The translations under genes and the position numbers were made by a program. This document shows positions 26,213-34,979 of a stretch of DNA of 64,000 nt, in pieces (within the stretch, counting starts at the first letter, position 1; each line of letters starts with the position of its first letter). Under the pieces are notes generated by a model. It searched no databases. It was not told the DNA's origin and was given only the letters and a program-made list of their open reading frames with translations. The DNA lies in NCBI RefSeq assembly GCF_015234135.1, contig NZ_JADGIK010000002.1:186001-250000 (forward strand). Reading direction: 5' to 3'. The stretch is from Faecalibacter rhinopitheci (GTDB taxonomy: Bacteria; Bacteroidota; Bacteroidia; Flavobacteriales; Weeksellaceae).

Positions 26213-27313
26213 ATGACGGAAGACATAGAAGAACTTTTCCTTGAGGAAAACGAAGACGAAAACAAATTATATGAGCACTTTTCAATAACGGTAGACAAAG
26301 GTCAATCGTTATTGCGTATAGATAAATTCTTAATGGTTCGTATTGAGAATGCTACACGAAATAAAATTAAACAAGCAGCAGATAACGGAAATATTCTTGT
26401 GAATAAAGAAGCGGTTAAATCTAATTATAAGGTGAAACCAGGAGATTTTATTCAAATTATGCTAGAAACACCTCCTCGTGAGAATGAAGTTTTAGCAGAA
26501 GATATCCCATTAAATATTGTATATGAAGATGATCAAGTTGTGGTTATCGACAAAGAACCAGGAATGGTTGTACACCCAGGACATGGTAATTACCGTGGAA
26601 CTTTAGTTAATGCATTAAAATTCCATTTTGATAACTTACCTTCTATCTCTGATCAGATGGAACGTCCAGGTTTAGTGCATAGAATTGATAAAGATACAAG
26701 TGGATTATTAGTAATTGCTAAGACTGAAATAGCGATGACCTCTTTAGCTGAGCAATTTGCAAATCACACGACAGATCGCCTTTATAATGCTTTAGTATGG
26801 GGAGTTTTAGCTGAAAATGAAGGAACTATCATTGGTAACATTGGTAGACACGAAAGAAACCGTATGCAGATGGCGGTTTATGAAGATGGAACACAAGGAA
26901 AACATGCCGTTACACATTATAAAGTATTAGAGCATTTTTCGTATGTTACATTAGTAGAATGTAAATTAGAAACTGGTCGTACACACCAAATTCGTGCACA
27001 CTTTAAACATATTGGTCACACATTATTTAATGATGAGCGTTATGGTGGAGATCGTATTTTAAAAGGAACAACTTTTAATAAATATAAACAATTCGTAGAT
27101 AATTGTTTTAAAGTTTGTCCACGTCAAGCATTACATGCTCGTACACTAAGTTTTGATCACCCTACAACTGGAGAAAGAATGTCTTTCGAATCTCCATTAC
27201 CAGCAGATATAGTTGAAATCGTAGAAAGATGGAGAAATTACTCTATCAATTCTGTTCATGCTACATTACCTGAAGATCCTATAGATCGTAATCAGAAAGA
27301 ATTAAAAAGTTAA
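26213..27313 (+). CDS. rluD: RluA-family pseudouridine synthase (RluD-like)
   Basis: Converts uridines to pseudouridine in RNA, most likely 23S rRNA. It has 366 residues: acidic N-terminal lead, S4 RNA-binding domain (about 30-90), and the catalytic domain with GLVHRIDKDTSGLLVIAK (catalytic Asp159). The presence of an S4 domain and its length favour RluD over RluA; the exact target site is inferred. Second gene after the PASTA protein, with a terminator downstream. Confidence 0.9.
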   Translation: MTEDIEELFLEENEDENKLYEHFSITVDKGQSLLRIDKFLMVRIENATRNKIKQAADNGNILVNKEAVKSNYKVKPGDFIQIMLETPPRENEVLAEDIPLNIVYEDDQVVVIDKEPGMVVHPGHGNYRGTLVNALKFHFDNLPSISDQMERPGLVHRIDKDTSGLLVIAKTEIAMTSLAEQFANHTTDRLYNALVWGVLAENEGTIIGNIGRHERNRMQMAVYEDGTQGKHAVTHYKVLEHFSYVTLVECKLETGRTHQIRAHFKHIGHTLFNDERYGGDRILKGTTFNKYKQFVDNCFKVCPRQALHARTLSFDHPTTGERMSFESPLPADIVEIVERWRNYSINSVHATLPEDPIDRNQKELKS

Positions 27314-27334
27314 AAAAACTTTATATAATTGATT

Positions 27335-27360
27335 AAAAGCACTTCTTAAGAAGTGCTTTT
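27335..27360 (+). terminator. Terminator after rluD
   Basis: Perfect palindrome AAAAGCACTT-CTTAAG-AAGTGCTTTT. The remaining bases to 27559 are AT-rich with no gene seen. Confidence 0.8.
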
Positions 27361-27559
27361 ATTTCTCAAACTATTTTAATCAATAGCAATTTAGTAACCA
27401 GTACATTCTCTTCCTTTCTAAAATACATCAGTTATTTTAATAGAATTAAATTATTACCTCTAATCAACTATTGATTTATTTATCATCTTATCATTTGTTG
27501 TAAAATTTAATAAACTAGAAGTTTTAAAATTTGAACAAATAAATTAAATCCAAGAAACA

Positions 27560-28789
27560 ATGTTATTTTCAGAATTAAATATAATTGATCCAATTTTAAA
27601 AGCAATTGAAGAAGCTGGATATACAGAACCAACCGAAATTCAAGAACAATCAATTCCTCTTTTATTAGAAGGAAACGATATTATTGGTTGTGCACAAACT
27701 GGAACAGGAAAAACGGCATCGTTCGCTATTCCTATTCTTCAAAATTTAATGAGCAAACCTAGTAGCGGAAACAAAGTAAGAACATTAATTCTTACTCCTA
27801 CGCGCGAGTTGGCTATTCAAATCAATGAAAGCTTTAAATTTTATGGAAAGCATCTACCCTTAAAACATTTTGCAATATTTGGAGGCGTTAATCAAAATCC
27901 ACAAATTAATGCATTACATGATGGTGTTGATATCTTAATTGCTACACCAGGACGATTATTAGATTTGATCAATCAAGGATATTTAAAGATTAATCAAATT
28001 GAGATTTTTGTTTTAGACGAAGCAGATCGTATGTTAGACATGGGATTTGTACATGAAATTAAAAAGATTTTAGAAATTATCCCTAAAGAAAGACAATCGT
28101 TATTTTTCTCGGCTACAATGCCAAAGAATATCAGAAAGTTTTCTCATTCTGTTTTACGCCGTCCAAAAGAAGTAACAGTAACTCCAGTTTCTTCTACTGC
28201 AGAAACGGTAGAACAATTCGTTTATCATGTAGATAAAGATATGAAAGTTGCTTTATTAGTAAGTATTTTAAATGATCATCCAAATGATCGTACACTAATC
28301 TTTACGCGTACAAAACATGGTGCTAATCGCTTAGTAAGACATCTGGAAAAAGCAGGAATTCCTTCTGCAGCCATTCATGGAGATAAATCTCAGAATGCGC
28401 GCCAGCGTGCTTTGAATGATTTCAAAGAAGAGAAGCTACAAGTATTAATTGCAACAGATATTGCGGCTAGAGGAATTGATATTGACCAATTACCTTATGT
28501 AATAAATTATGAATTGCCTAACGTTCCTGAAACATATGTTCACCGTATAGGTCGTACAGGTCGTGCGGGTCGCGAAGGTAAAGCGATATCGTTATGTGGA
28601 GCAGACGAAAGAGGTGATTTAATGAATATAGAAAAATTAATTGGTGCTTATGTAACAATTATTAAAACACCTAAAGAATTCTATAAAAAACCTGAAGAAG
28701 AAGTAAAACAAAAAAATTCTAAAACTAAATTCAGACCGAAAAAAGAATACTTTAAAACAAAAGATGACCGCCGTAATCGTAGAAAATAA
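27560..28789 (+). CDS. DEAD-box RNA helicase (RhlE-like)
   Basis: ATP-dependent RNA-remodelling enzyme of 409 residues. It has the Q motif (EPTEIQEQSIP, about 20-30), Walker A AQTGTGKT (about 45-52), PTRELA, DEAD, SAT, and HRIGRTGRAGREG. The C-terminal tail is short and basic (FRPKKEYFKTKDDRRNRRK), as in RhlE proteins that bind RNA non-specifically. Probable roles are ribosome assembly, mRNA turnover or cold adaptation. It is monocistronic. Confidence 0.95.
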   Translation: MLFSELNIIDPILKAIEEAGYTEPTEIQEQSIPLLLEGNDIIGCAQTGTGKTASFAIPILQNLMSKPSSGNKVRTLILTPTRELAIQINESFKFYGKHLPLKHFAIFGGVNQNPQINALHDGVDILIATPGRLLDLINQGYLKINQIEIFVLDEADRMLDMGFVHEIKKILEIIPKERQSLFFSATMPKNIRKFSHSVLRRPKEVTVTPVSSTAETVEQFVYHVDKDMKVALLVSILNDHPNDRTLIFTRTKHGANRLVRHLEKAGIPSAAIHGDKSQNARQRALNDFKEEKLQVLIATDIAARGIDIDQLPYVINYELPNVPETYVHRIGRTGRAGREGKAISLCGADERGDLMNIEKLIGAYVTIIKTPKEFYKKPEEEVKQKNSKTKFRPKKEYFKTKDDRRNRRK

Positions 28790-28794
28790 TAAAT

Positions 28795-28825
28795 AAAAAA
28801 AGCACTTCAATTGAAGTGCTTTTTT
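28795..28825. terminator. Bidirectional terminator
   Basis: A7-GCACTTCAATTGAAGTGC-T6 palindrome between the convergent helicase and PorT-like genes. Confidence 0.88.
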
Positions 28826-28830
28826 AGTTA

Positions 28831-29451
28831 TTATAATTTATAACTTACGCCTGCTGATATATTAAAATTTTTGATGTAAGTATATTCACTAAATTTTGTT
28901 AATCCTAAATCTGCTCTAAGACTTACATCTAATTTTTCATTAAGCTGATAACCTCCACCAAAAGCTATTGAAAACTGTAAGTTATTAATAGCTTCTAACT
29001 TACCTTCTTTTGTAGGAAGTTTATTAAATTTATCTTCTATCTTACCTTTTATTGAAATTAAATAAGCTATTTGAGGTCCTAATTCTACGTAAAATTTTGT
29101 TGGTTGATATTTTAGTAAAAAAGGTAACTTGATTAGATTCATTTTATAATATTCATCAAATCTTGGTTGTGTATTTTCTGAATTTTCTATTCCTCCAAAA
29201 TATTCTATTGTAGAAATATTTACATTATTAAATTGTTCATAAGAATAAATTAATTCAGGCTGAAAACTGAATCCATTCTTCATTTGAAGATTATAAAAAC
29301 CTCCTATATAAAAACCAAACCTATTTTGATTATCGCCAATTTGAGCATTGGCAATTCCTGTAGTTTGTGCTCCAGCTTTTACACTAAAAGAACTTTGTGC
29401 TATACTAATTATTGGATTTATAAGTAATGCCATTAAAAAAACTTTCTTCAT
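28831..29451 (-). CDS. PorT-like outer-membrane beta-barrel protein
   Basis: A 206-residue exported protein: signal peptide ending ...IISIAQ (about 19), then barrel strands such as FGFYIGGFYNLQM, SFQPELIYSYEQF, IKLPFLLKYQP and FYVELGPQIAYLI. That order is characteristic of PorT-family barrels. Final strand ...NISAGVSYKL. Function unknown. The hexanucleotide repeat at 29481-29521 sits just upstream of its start, between it and the symporter gene. Confidence 0.85.
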   Translation of the reverse strand: MKKVFLMALLINPIISIAQSSFSVKAGAQTTGIANAQIGDNQNRFGFYIGGFYNLQMKNGFSFQPELIYSYEQFNNVNISTIEYFGGIENSENTQPRFDEYYKMNLIKLPFLLKYQPTKFYVELGPQIAYLISIKGKIEDKFNKLPTKEGKLEAINNLQFSIAFGGGYQLNEKLDVSLRADLGLTKFSEYTYIKNFNISAGVSYKL

Positions 29452-29480
29452 ATCAATGATTTAACTAAAGAAAGAAACGT

Positions 29481-29521
29481 GTTATTGTTATTGTTATTGT
29501 TATTGTTATTGTTATTGTTAT
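29481..29521. repeat. Hexanucleotide repeat (GTTATT), six full units plus partial
   Basis: Six perfect GTTATT units followed by GTTAT. On the minus strand this is a TAACAA tract that begins at the stop codon of the symporter gene (29518-29520) and ends about 30 bases before the ATG of the PorT-like gene. The six-base unit keeps the TAA stops in register. Confidence 0.95.
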
Positions 29522-30681
29522 ACTTTTTCTTCCGAATATTTATCCACAATCATACTTAGTGCACCATCTGTTGTAATGTTACAAGCTGTTCCAAAGCTAT
29601 CTTGTAGTGCAAAAATAGTAAGGATTAAAGCAACACCTGCTTCATCAAAACCTAAAACATTCGAGATTAAACCTAATGATGCAACCACAGTTCCACCAGG
29701 AACACCAGGAGCGCCCACAGCAAAAACTCCCAATAAAACAACAAACATTACCATAGTTCCTAAATCAGGAATAGTACCGTATAATACTTGTGAAACAGTC
29801 ATTAAGAAGAAAACTTCTGTTAAAACTGATCCACACAAATGTGTATTTGAGAAGAAAGGAATTGTAAAATTAGAAATTGATGGTTTAATCACTTTACTAT
29901 CATTTACAGCTTTTACCGCTATTCCTAAAGTTGCAGCTGAAGACATCGTACCTACGGCTGTAAGATAAACTGGTGGATAATGTTTCAATAATTTAAAAGG
30001 ATTTGTTTTATGATAAAATCCAGCAATAGAATACAATAAAGTCATCCAAATAAAATGTCCTATAATTACTATAAAAATCACCTTTAAAAAAACAGGCAAT
30101 TGTTTTTCAATAGAACCTTCATAACTTAAAATTGCGAAATTTGCAGCAATGAAAAAAGGCAATATTGGAATTAAAACTTTATTCACTAATAAAATGACAA
30201 TATCCTTGAACTGATCAAAAATCTTTTCCAATTCTTTCGCTTTCGTAATTAATATACCTAATCCTAACATTAATGAAATGACCAATGCTGTCATTACCGA
30301 AAAAACAGGTGGTATATCCATTTGAAATAATAATTGAGGTATTTCTTTTAATGAATCGACCGAAGTAGGGATAGATAAAAATGGTATAATTTGGTATCCT
30401 GCTGCAACCGCAAAAAAGCCTGCTCCAATAGAAGATAAATAGGCTATTAATAAAGAAAATCCTACGATTTTGGTAGACCCTTCGTTTAATTTTGTAATAG
30501 AGGAAACTATAAACCCAATAACAATTAGCGGCACTAAGAAGAAAATTAATTGCCCCGTAAAGTATTTAATAGATAATACAACTTGTATCGTTGATTCTGT
30601 TAAGTAATTCCCTAAAATTAATCCAGCAACTACACCTAATAATAACCGAAATAAGGTATTATTTAAAATCTTTTTTAACAT
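29518..30681 (-). CDS. Dicarboxylate/amino-acid:cation symporter (DAACS family)
   Basis: A 387-residue inner-membrane secondary transporter with the fold of glutamate/dicarboxylate symporters (GltP, DctA, SstT). It has about eight membrane helices plus hairpins. The hallmark serine-rich hairpin appears as GTMSSAATLGIAVKAVN, followed by FTIPFFSNTHLCGSVL and the GVPGGTVVASLGLI segment. The likely substrate is an acidic amino acid or C4-dicarboxylate, taken up with Na+ or H+; which one cannot be told. The stop codon is the first unit of the hexanucleotide repeat. Confidence 0.88.
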   Translation of the reverse strand: MLKKILNNTLFRLLLGVVAGLILGNYLTESTIQVVLSIKYFTGQLIFFLVPLIVIGFIVSSITKLNEGSTKIVGFSLLIAYLSSIGAGFFAVAAGYQIIPFLSIPTSVDSLKEIPQLLFQMDIPPVFSVMTALVISLMLGLGILITKAKELEKIFDQFKDIVILLVNKVLIPILPFFIAANFAILSYEGSIEKQLPVFLKVIFIVIIGHFIWMTLLYSIAGFYHKTNPFKLLKHYPPVYLTAVGTMSSAATLGIAVKAVNDSKVIKPSISNFTIPFFSNTHLCGSVLTEVFFLMTVSQVLYGTIPDLGTMVMFVVLLGVFAVGAPGVPGGTVVASLGLISNVLGFDEAGVALILTIFALQDSFGTACNITTDGALSMIVDKYSEEKV

Positions 30682-30823
30682 TCTATGTAAATTTGCATCA
30701 AATATAAAGTCTATTAATTAAATAGACTTTATATATTAATGAAAAATTTAACATTATATTTAATCTTCGATTAACTAAATATGTTGCTCTGAATATTACA
30801 GAAAAAAGAATTACTTCAAAGAA

Positions 30824-32083
30824 TTAATAACAATCTCTTATAAATTGGATCGCTAAATTTAATCCGTTGTTAGAAACTGTTTTAATAAAATCTTCTCTGT
30901 CCATATAAGGATAAAAGTATTTTTTATTGATGGTTTTAATTCCATTCGATACTGAAATCCAAACTGTACCTACTTCTTTTCCGTCTTCACCTTTAGATGG
31001 ACCTGCTACGCCTGTTGTTGCAATTGCAATATCCGTGTTCAGTACTTTACAAGCACCTTTTGCCATTTGCTCAGCGACTTGTTCTGAAACAACAGTAAAT
31101 TCTTGAATAATTTCTGGACGAACGCCTAATACAGAGGTTTTAACTGCAGTAGCATAAGATACCACCGAACCATAAAAATACATTGAACTTCCTTCTACAT
31201 TCGTTAATAAAGTAGCTATATTTCCACCTGTACAACTTTCGGCTGTAGAGATTGTTAAACCTCTATATTTCAGATTTTCTCCTATTATTTTTTGAGGTTT
31301 TCCTGAATTTTCAGAAACCAAATATTCTCCAGCAATTAATTTAAATTTATCAATCAATTCTTGAACTGATAATTTTAATTCATCTTCATTGTTCCCAATA
31401 GCTGTAAATCGTAAATCAATCGAAGTCCGATTAGGTAAATAGGCCAAACTAATATAATCAGGAATTTCATTTTCCCAATCTTCCACCAAAATTGCCAAAT
31501 CACTTTCTGGAATTCCACTGACTAAAATATCGCGATGAAAAATAATATCAGAATTATATTTATCCTTTAATTTAGGTATAATTTCATCACGCATCAATCC
31601 TTTCATTTCGAAAGGAACACCCGGAAGGTTAATTATAATTTTATCATCAATTGTAGTCCATAAACATGGTGCAGTTCCGTAACGATTTTGAATGAAAGTC
31701 GATTTCTCAGGAATTAATGCTTGGTCTTGATTGAGATTATTTAATTCTTTCGTATAGCCCCTCGAAGCAAATAGTTGAATAATATTTTCTAACACTTTTT
31801 GCTCTCTAATCAATCCACAATTTAAAAATTGACATAAAGCATTTTTAGTTTTATCATCTTTCGTTGGACCTAAACCACCTGTTACAATTATAATATCAGA
31901 TTTATCAATTCCACGCTGAAAAGCTTCAATAATATGGTATAATTCATCCTTAACCGAAAGAATTTCTTCTACTTCAATTCCGATTTGATTTAGTTGTTGT
32001 GCGATAAAAGCCGAATTTGTATCGACAATTTGCCCGATTAAGATTTCATCTCCAATCGTTAATAAAGTTGTTTTGATTTTCAT
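30824..32083 (-). CDS. cinA: CinA-family protein (nicotinamide-nucleotide amidase / MoCF-like)
   Basis: Two-domain protein of 419 residues: N-terminal molybdopterin-binding-like (COG1058) domain starting TTLLTIGDEILIGQIVDTNSAFIA with the GGLGPTKDD loop, and C-terminal PncC-type amidase domain with STAESCTGGNIATLL and YGSVVSYA. CinA proteins deamidate NMN in pyridine-nucleotide salvage and can act as ADP-ribose pyrophosphatases. I place the start at ATG 32083; an upstream TTG in frame would add 11 residues but runs through a hairpin. The start lies only a few bases after that hairpin's T-run. Confidence 0.92.
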   Translation of the reverse strand: MKIKTTLLTIGDEILIGQIVDTNSAFIAQQLNQIGIEVEEILSVKDELYHIIEAFQRGIDKSDIIIVTGGLGPTKDDKTKNALCQFLNCGLIREQKVLENIIQLFASRGYTKELNNLNQDQALIPEKSTFIQNRYGTAPCLWTTIDDKIIINLPGVPFEMKGLMRDEIIPKLKDKYNSDIIFHRDILVSGIPESDLAILVEDWENEIPDYISLAYLPNRTSIDLRFTAIGNNEDELKLSVQELIDKFKLIAGEYLVSENSGKPQKIIGENLKYRGLTISTAESCTGGNIATLLTNVEGSSMYFYGSVVSYATAVKTSVLGVRPEIIQEFTVVSEQVAEQMAKGACKVLNTDIAIATTGVAGPSKGEDGKEVGTVWISVSNGIKTINKKYFYPYMDREDFIKTVSNNGLNLAIQFIRDCY

Positions 32084-32090
32084 GCATAAA

Positions 32091-32121
32091 AAAACTTGCT
32101 CCCTTAAAGGTAACAAGTTTT
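32091..32121 (-). terminator. Hairpin between the GLPGLI gene and cinA
   Basis: AAAACTTG/CAAGTTTT outer stem with an inner CCTT/AAGG stem, followed on the minus strand by T7. It lies 20 bases after the GLPGLI-family stop and only about 10 before the cinA ATG. Confidence 0.65.
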
Positions 32122-32141
32122 TGTTTTATATTTTATTGAAA

Positions 32142-32942
32142 TTATTTTGTATCTATTGCACTTGACTGATTAAACATTTCATTTCGTTTGCGATTGGCTT
32201 CGTCGTAGATATCACTTATTTCCTCTTGCGATATAATTTGTAGTTTAGATTTTTTATCCGATTTTAAAGGATTTTTGAATTTATAGTTTTTGACATTTGG
32301 TTTAATGTTTTGCACACGAATAAAATTATCCATTCTTCCTACTTCTGGAATTTCGATGAATAAATTCATCTCTAAAACAAATCCATCCAAAGGTTGTACT
32401 GCAATTGGCATAAAATTAAAATCGATATCTTTTGTAAACCAAGCTTCAACATCAAATACCGTATTAGCAACTGTATATTTTGATTTCGCTTTATGTACTT
32501 TATATCCTAAAATTTCTTTGGATTCATTCGTAACTTCCCAATTTAATTTTTCAATAGAATTTTTTACAATATACTTTTTACCATAAACATCCACTTCGCG
32601 ATAATTCTCTTTGGCAGTAAAATCCGAATATGTTAATCCAAAAGGTAAACCTGCAACAGATTTTTTCACTCCTCCTTTTGTATCTTGAGCATTATCAATT
32701 CTCTCTTGTTCGATTGAATTATATTCTTTTTCAGATGAATAAATTAAATAGTCTAAGGGTTTGGGATTTTCGTTCTGTTCGATGTTCCATTTTCTTGCAT
32801 CAGCGTCTTTAATATCTCCAAAAAAATTTTCAATATATTCAGGTGTATATTTTGTATGATGTTGGAATTCGACTTTTACTTCATAAATCTGAGCATTTGC
32901 AAAAGAAGTAAGCACGAGTACTAAATAAAAAAGTTTTTTCAT
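32142..32942 (-). CDS. GLPGLI-family exported protein
   Basis: A 266-residue secreted protein with signal peptide ending ...SFANAQ (about 18). The segment VTNESKEILGYKVHKAKSKYT followed by AWFTKDIDFNFMP and VQPLDGFVLEMNL is the pattern of the Bacteroidota GLPGLI family (TIGR01200); the namesake motif is diverged to PLDGFVL. Function unknown; probably periplasmic. A terminator-like hairpin separates it from lipA upstream. Confidence 0.8.
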   Translation of the reverse strand: MKKLFYLVLVLTSFANAQIYEVKVEFQHHTKYTPEYIENFFGDIKDADARKWNIEQNENPKPLDYLIYSSEKEYNSIEQERIDNAQDTKGGVKKSVAGLPFGLTYSDFTAKENYREVDVYGKKYIVKNSIEKLNWEVTNESKEILGYKVHKAKSKYTVANTVFDVEAWFTKDIDFNFMPIAVQPLDGFVLEMNLFIEIPEVGRMDNFIRVQNIKPNVKNYKFKNPLKSDKKSKLQIISQEEISDIYDEANRKRNEMFNQSSAIDTK

Positions 32943-32970
32943 TTTAATATTAATTTCATTAAAAATAAAA

Positions 32971-32998
32971 AAAGAGTTACAATTTCTTATAACTCTTT
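32971..32998 (-). terminator. lipA terminator
   Basis: AAAGAGTTA/TAACTCTTT stem with a 10-base loop; T-run follows on the minus strand. Confidence 0.7.
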
Positions 32999-33042
32999 GA
33001 TATATTGATAAAATAATTTTAAATCCATCGAATTGACGAAAA

Positions 33043-33912
33043 TTATAAAATATGTTTTTCTGCGTGGTAAGAAGAACGAACCAATGGTCCAGATTCTACG
33101 TGACGGAATCCTAAACCACGAGCAAAATCTTCATATTTCTTGAATTGCTCTGGTGTGATGAATTCTTGTAAAGGTAAATGTTGTTTCGTTGGTTGTAAGT
33201 ATTGACCAATTGTAATGACATCTACATTTGCATTAGCAATATCTTGAATTGTTTCAAAAACTTCTTCTTCAAATTCTCCTAATCCAAGCATAATTCCTGT
33301 TTTTGTACGACGTTGACCTGCTTCTTTAGCATAACGTAACACTTCTAAGGAACGATCATATTTTGCTTGTATACGAACTTCACGAGTTAAACGACGAACA
33401 GTTTCCATGTTGTGAGATAAAACTTCTGGTCCTGCATCAATAATACGATCAATATGTTTCTCGATTCCTTGGAAATCCGGAATCAACGTTTCCATTGTTG
33501 TACCTGGGCTAATACGACGCACTGCTCGAATTGTTTCTGCCCAAATGATTGATCCCATATCCTTGATATCATCACGGTCTACAGAGGTTAAAACAGCATG
33601 TTTAATTTTCATTAATTTGATTGAACGAGCTACTTTCTCTGGTTCTGCCCAATCTACTTGCTCTGGACGTCCGGTTTTTACACCACAAAATCCACAAGAG
33701 CGTGTACACACATTTCCTAAAATCATAAATGTCGCTGTACCTTCTCCCCAACATTCACCCATGTTTGGACAGCTTCCACTTTGACAAATAGTGTTTAGTT
33801 TATATTTATCTACTAAACCTCTTAATTCTTTATGTTTTTTACCTGTTGGCAACTTTACGCGCAACCACTCAGGCTTTTTAACTCTTCCGTCCGGTCTTAA
33901 CTCAACACTCAT
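33043..33912 (-). CDS. lipA: Lipoyl synthase
   Basis: Radical-SAM enzyme that inserts two sulfurs into octanoyl groups on lipoyl domains of 2-oxoacid dehydrogenases and the glycine cleavage H protein. It has 289 residues. The auxiliary cluster ligands are Cys43, Cys48 and Cys54 ([12 protein letters not shown]), the radical-SAM cluster is CTRSCGFC (Cys69, 73, 76), and the C-terminal RSSYHAEK serine ligand is present. It is functionally linked to gcvT at 47893-48969, though not adjacent. Confidence 0.98.
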   Translation of the reverse strand: MSVELRPDGRVKKPEWLRVKLPTGKKHKELRGLVDKYKLNTICQSGSCPNMGECWGEGTATFMILGNVCTRSCGFCGVKTGRPEQVDWAEPEKVARSIKLMKIKHAVLTSVDRDDIKDMGSIIWAETIRAVRRISPGTTMETLIPDFQGIEKHIDRIIDAGPEVLSHNMETVRRLTREVRIQAKYDRSLEVLRYAKEAGQRRTKTGIMLGLGEFEEEVFETIQDIANANVDVITIGQYLQPTKQHLPLQEFITPEQFKKYEDFARGLGFRHVESGPLVRSSYHAEKHIL

Positions 33913-34059
33913 ATTTCACGATTTCGAAAGGCTAATTTACAATTAATTTTGAGAAGTCATTGTTATTAAACTTATTGTATTGTTTCTTAAAATTTAACAT
34001 AGAAATACATAAAACGGAACAGCAATTGTAATTCTTTCAAAACAAACAATTTAAAATAT

Positions 34060-34548
34060 ATGAAAAAATCAATTTTATTATTTTCTACACTTAGTTTAAT
34101 ATTATTTAGTTGTGAGAAAAAAACTGAAACACTAGTGACAACTGATGGAAATAAAGATACAGTAGTTGTAAACACAAATGATACTTTATCGCCCAATGAT
34201 GATACAGGATTACGTGTAGATGAGCATAATTCAAAAAATTCAATTGATTGGGCAGGAACTTACCATGCTACTTTACCTTGCGCAGATTGTGATGGCATTC
34301 ATACAATTATAGAAATTAATAATGATGAAACTTATAAGCTAACCCAAGAATACCTAAATAAGAATAACAAATCTGAAAATACAGGTAAATTTACATGGTC
34401 TGCTGATGGAAGTAAAATTAATTTGAAAACTAAAGATAATAGTAATTTTAACTTTAAAGTTGGAGAAGGAAAATTAATTTTTCTAGATCAAGAAGAGAAT
34501 GAAATTACAGGACCTTTAGCAGATAAATATATACTTATTAAAAAATAA
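34060..34548 (+). CDS. NlpE-like lipoprotein
   Basis: A 162-residue lipoprotein: lipobox LFSC (Cys18), a Thr/Asp-rich linker (about 22-58), then an NlpE N-terminal-type beta-barrel starting at WAGTYHATLPCADCDGIHTII with the CxxC motif (PCADC) typical of NlpE. In enterobacteria NlpE signals envelope or copper stress to Cpx; no Cpx partner is seen here, so only the fold is asserted. Its 3' end is convergent with, and overlaps by 61 bases, the Nudix gene. Confidence 0.85.
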   Translation: MKKSILLFSTLSLILFSCEKKTETLVTTDGNKDTVVVNTNDTLSPNDDTGLRVDEHNSKNSIDWAGTYHATLPCADCDGIHTIIEINNDETYKLTQEYLNKNNKSENTGKFTWSADGSKINLKTKDNSNFNFKVGEGKLIFLDQEENEITGPLADKYILIKK

Positions 34549-34979
34549 TATAAAAAATCCGAACAAATTTGTTCGGATTTTTTATATAATTCTAAAAGTT
34601 TAAATGCTGTTATAACGCCTTCAACTTGTATTTCTTCTTCTAAATATTCTTCTCTCGAAAAATAATGATATGCTTCTATCTCACTCGATGGTGTGATTTT
34701 TTGATTTAAAATTGTACAAAAGCAATCTTGTTCCATCAACAAATTATTTTCCCCATAAGCCATTGCAGTAATATGAAAACAATAATTTAGATTATTAGGA
34801 TCTAAAACGATATTAAGTTCCTCTTTAATCTCACAGATTAATGCTTCTTTAGATGTTTCACCTTCATCAATTTTACCTCCTGGTAAGTACCAAGCTTTTT
34901 TATTTTTACTAAAAGTTAGTAAAAGCTTATTATTTTCAACTACAATTAATCCTGCAGTTGGTAATTGTTTAATTTTCAT
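34488..34979 (-). CDS. Nudix hydrolase with altered Nudix box and long tail
   Basis: A 163-residue MutT-like protein that would hydrolyse a nucleoside diphosphate linked to some group X. The Nudix box at 34-57 (GGKIDEGETSKEALICEIKEEL) keeps the catalytic EExxEE-type glutamates, but Cys49 replaces the usual Arg and Asn56 the usual Gly. The C-terminus is odd: residues 133-143 are encoded by the bidirectional terminator hairpin and the last 20 residues by the antisense of the NlpE-like gene, suggesting a lost or displaced stop codon. It overlaps galE by 11 bases and is probably in its operon. Confidence 0.75.
   Translation of the reverse strand: MKIKQLPTAGLIVVENNKLLLTFSKNKKAWYLPGGKIDEGETSKEALICEIKEELNIVLDPNNLNYCFHITAMAYGENNLLMEQDCFCTILNQKITPSSEIEAYHYFSREEYLEEEIQVEGVITAFKLLELYKKSEQICSDFLYYFLISIYLSAKGPVISFSS
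34552..34583. terminator. Bidirectional terminator inside the Nudix reading frame
   Basis: Perfect palindrome of A6-TCCGAAC-AAATTT-GTTCGGA-T6 type, 4 bases past the NlpE-like stop. On the minus strand it lies before the Nudix stop codon. Confidence 0.88.

Noticed and set aside
29481-29521. Hexanucleotide repeat as an in-frame coding phase switch
   Set aside because: It begins at the symporter stop codon and lies outside both reading frames; a six-base unit cannot shift frame anyway. Only a spacing effect is plausible.
29576-29968. 130-codon plus-strand frame inside the symporter gene
   Set aside because: Antisense to conserved symporter helices; Thr/Pro/Lys-rich shadow translation without a start signal.
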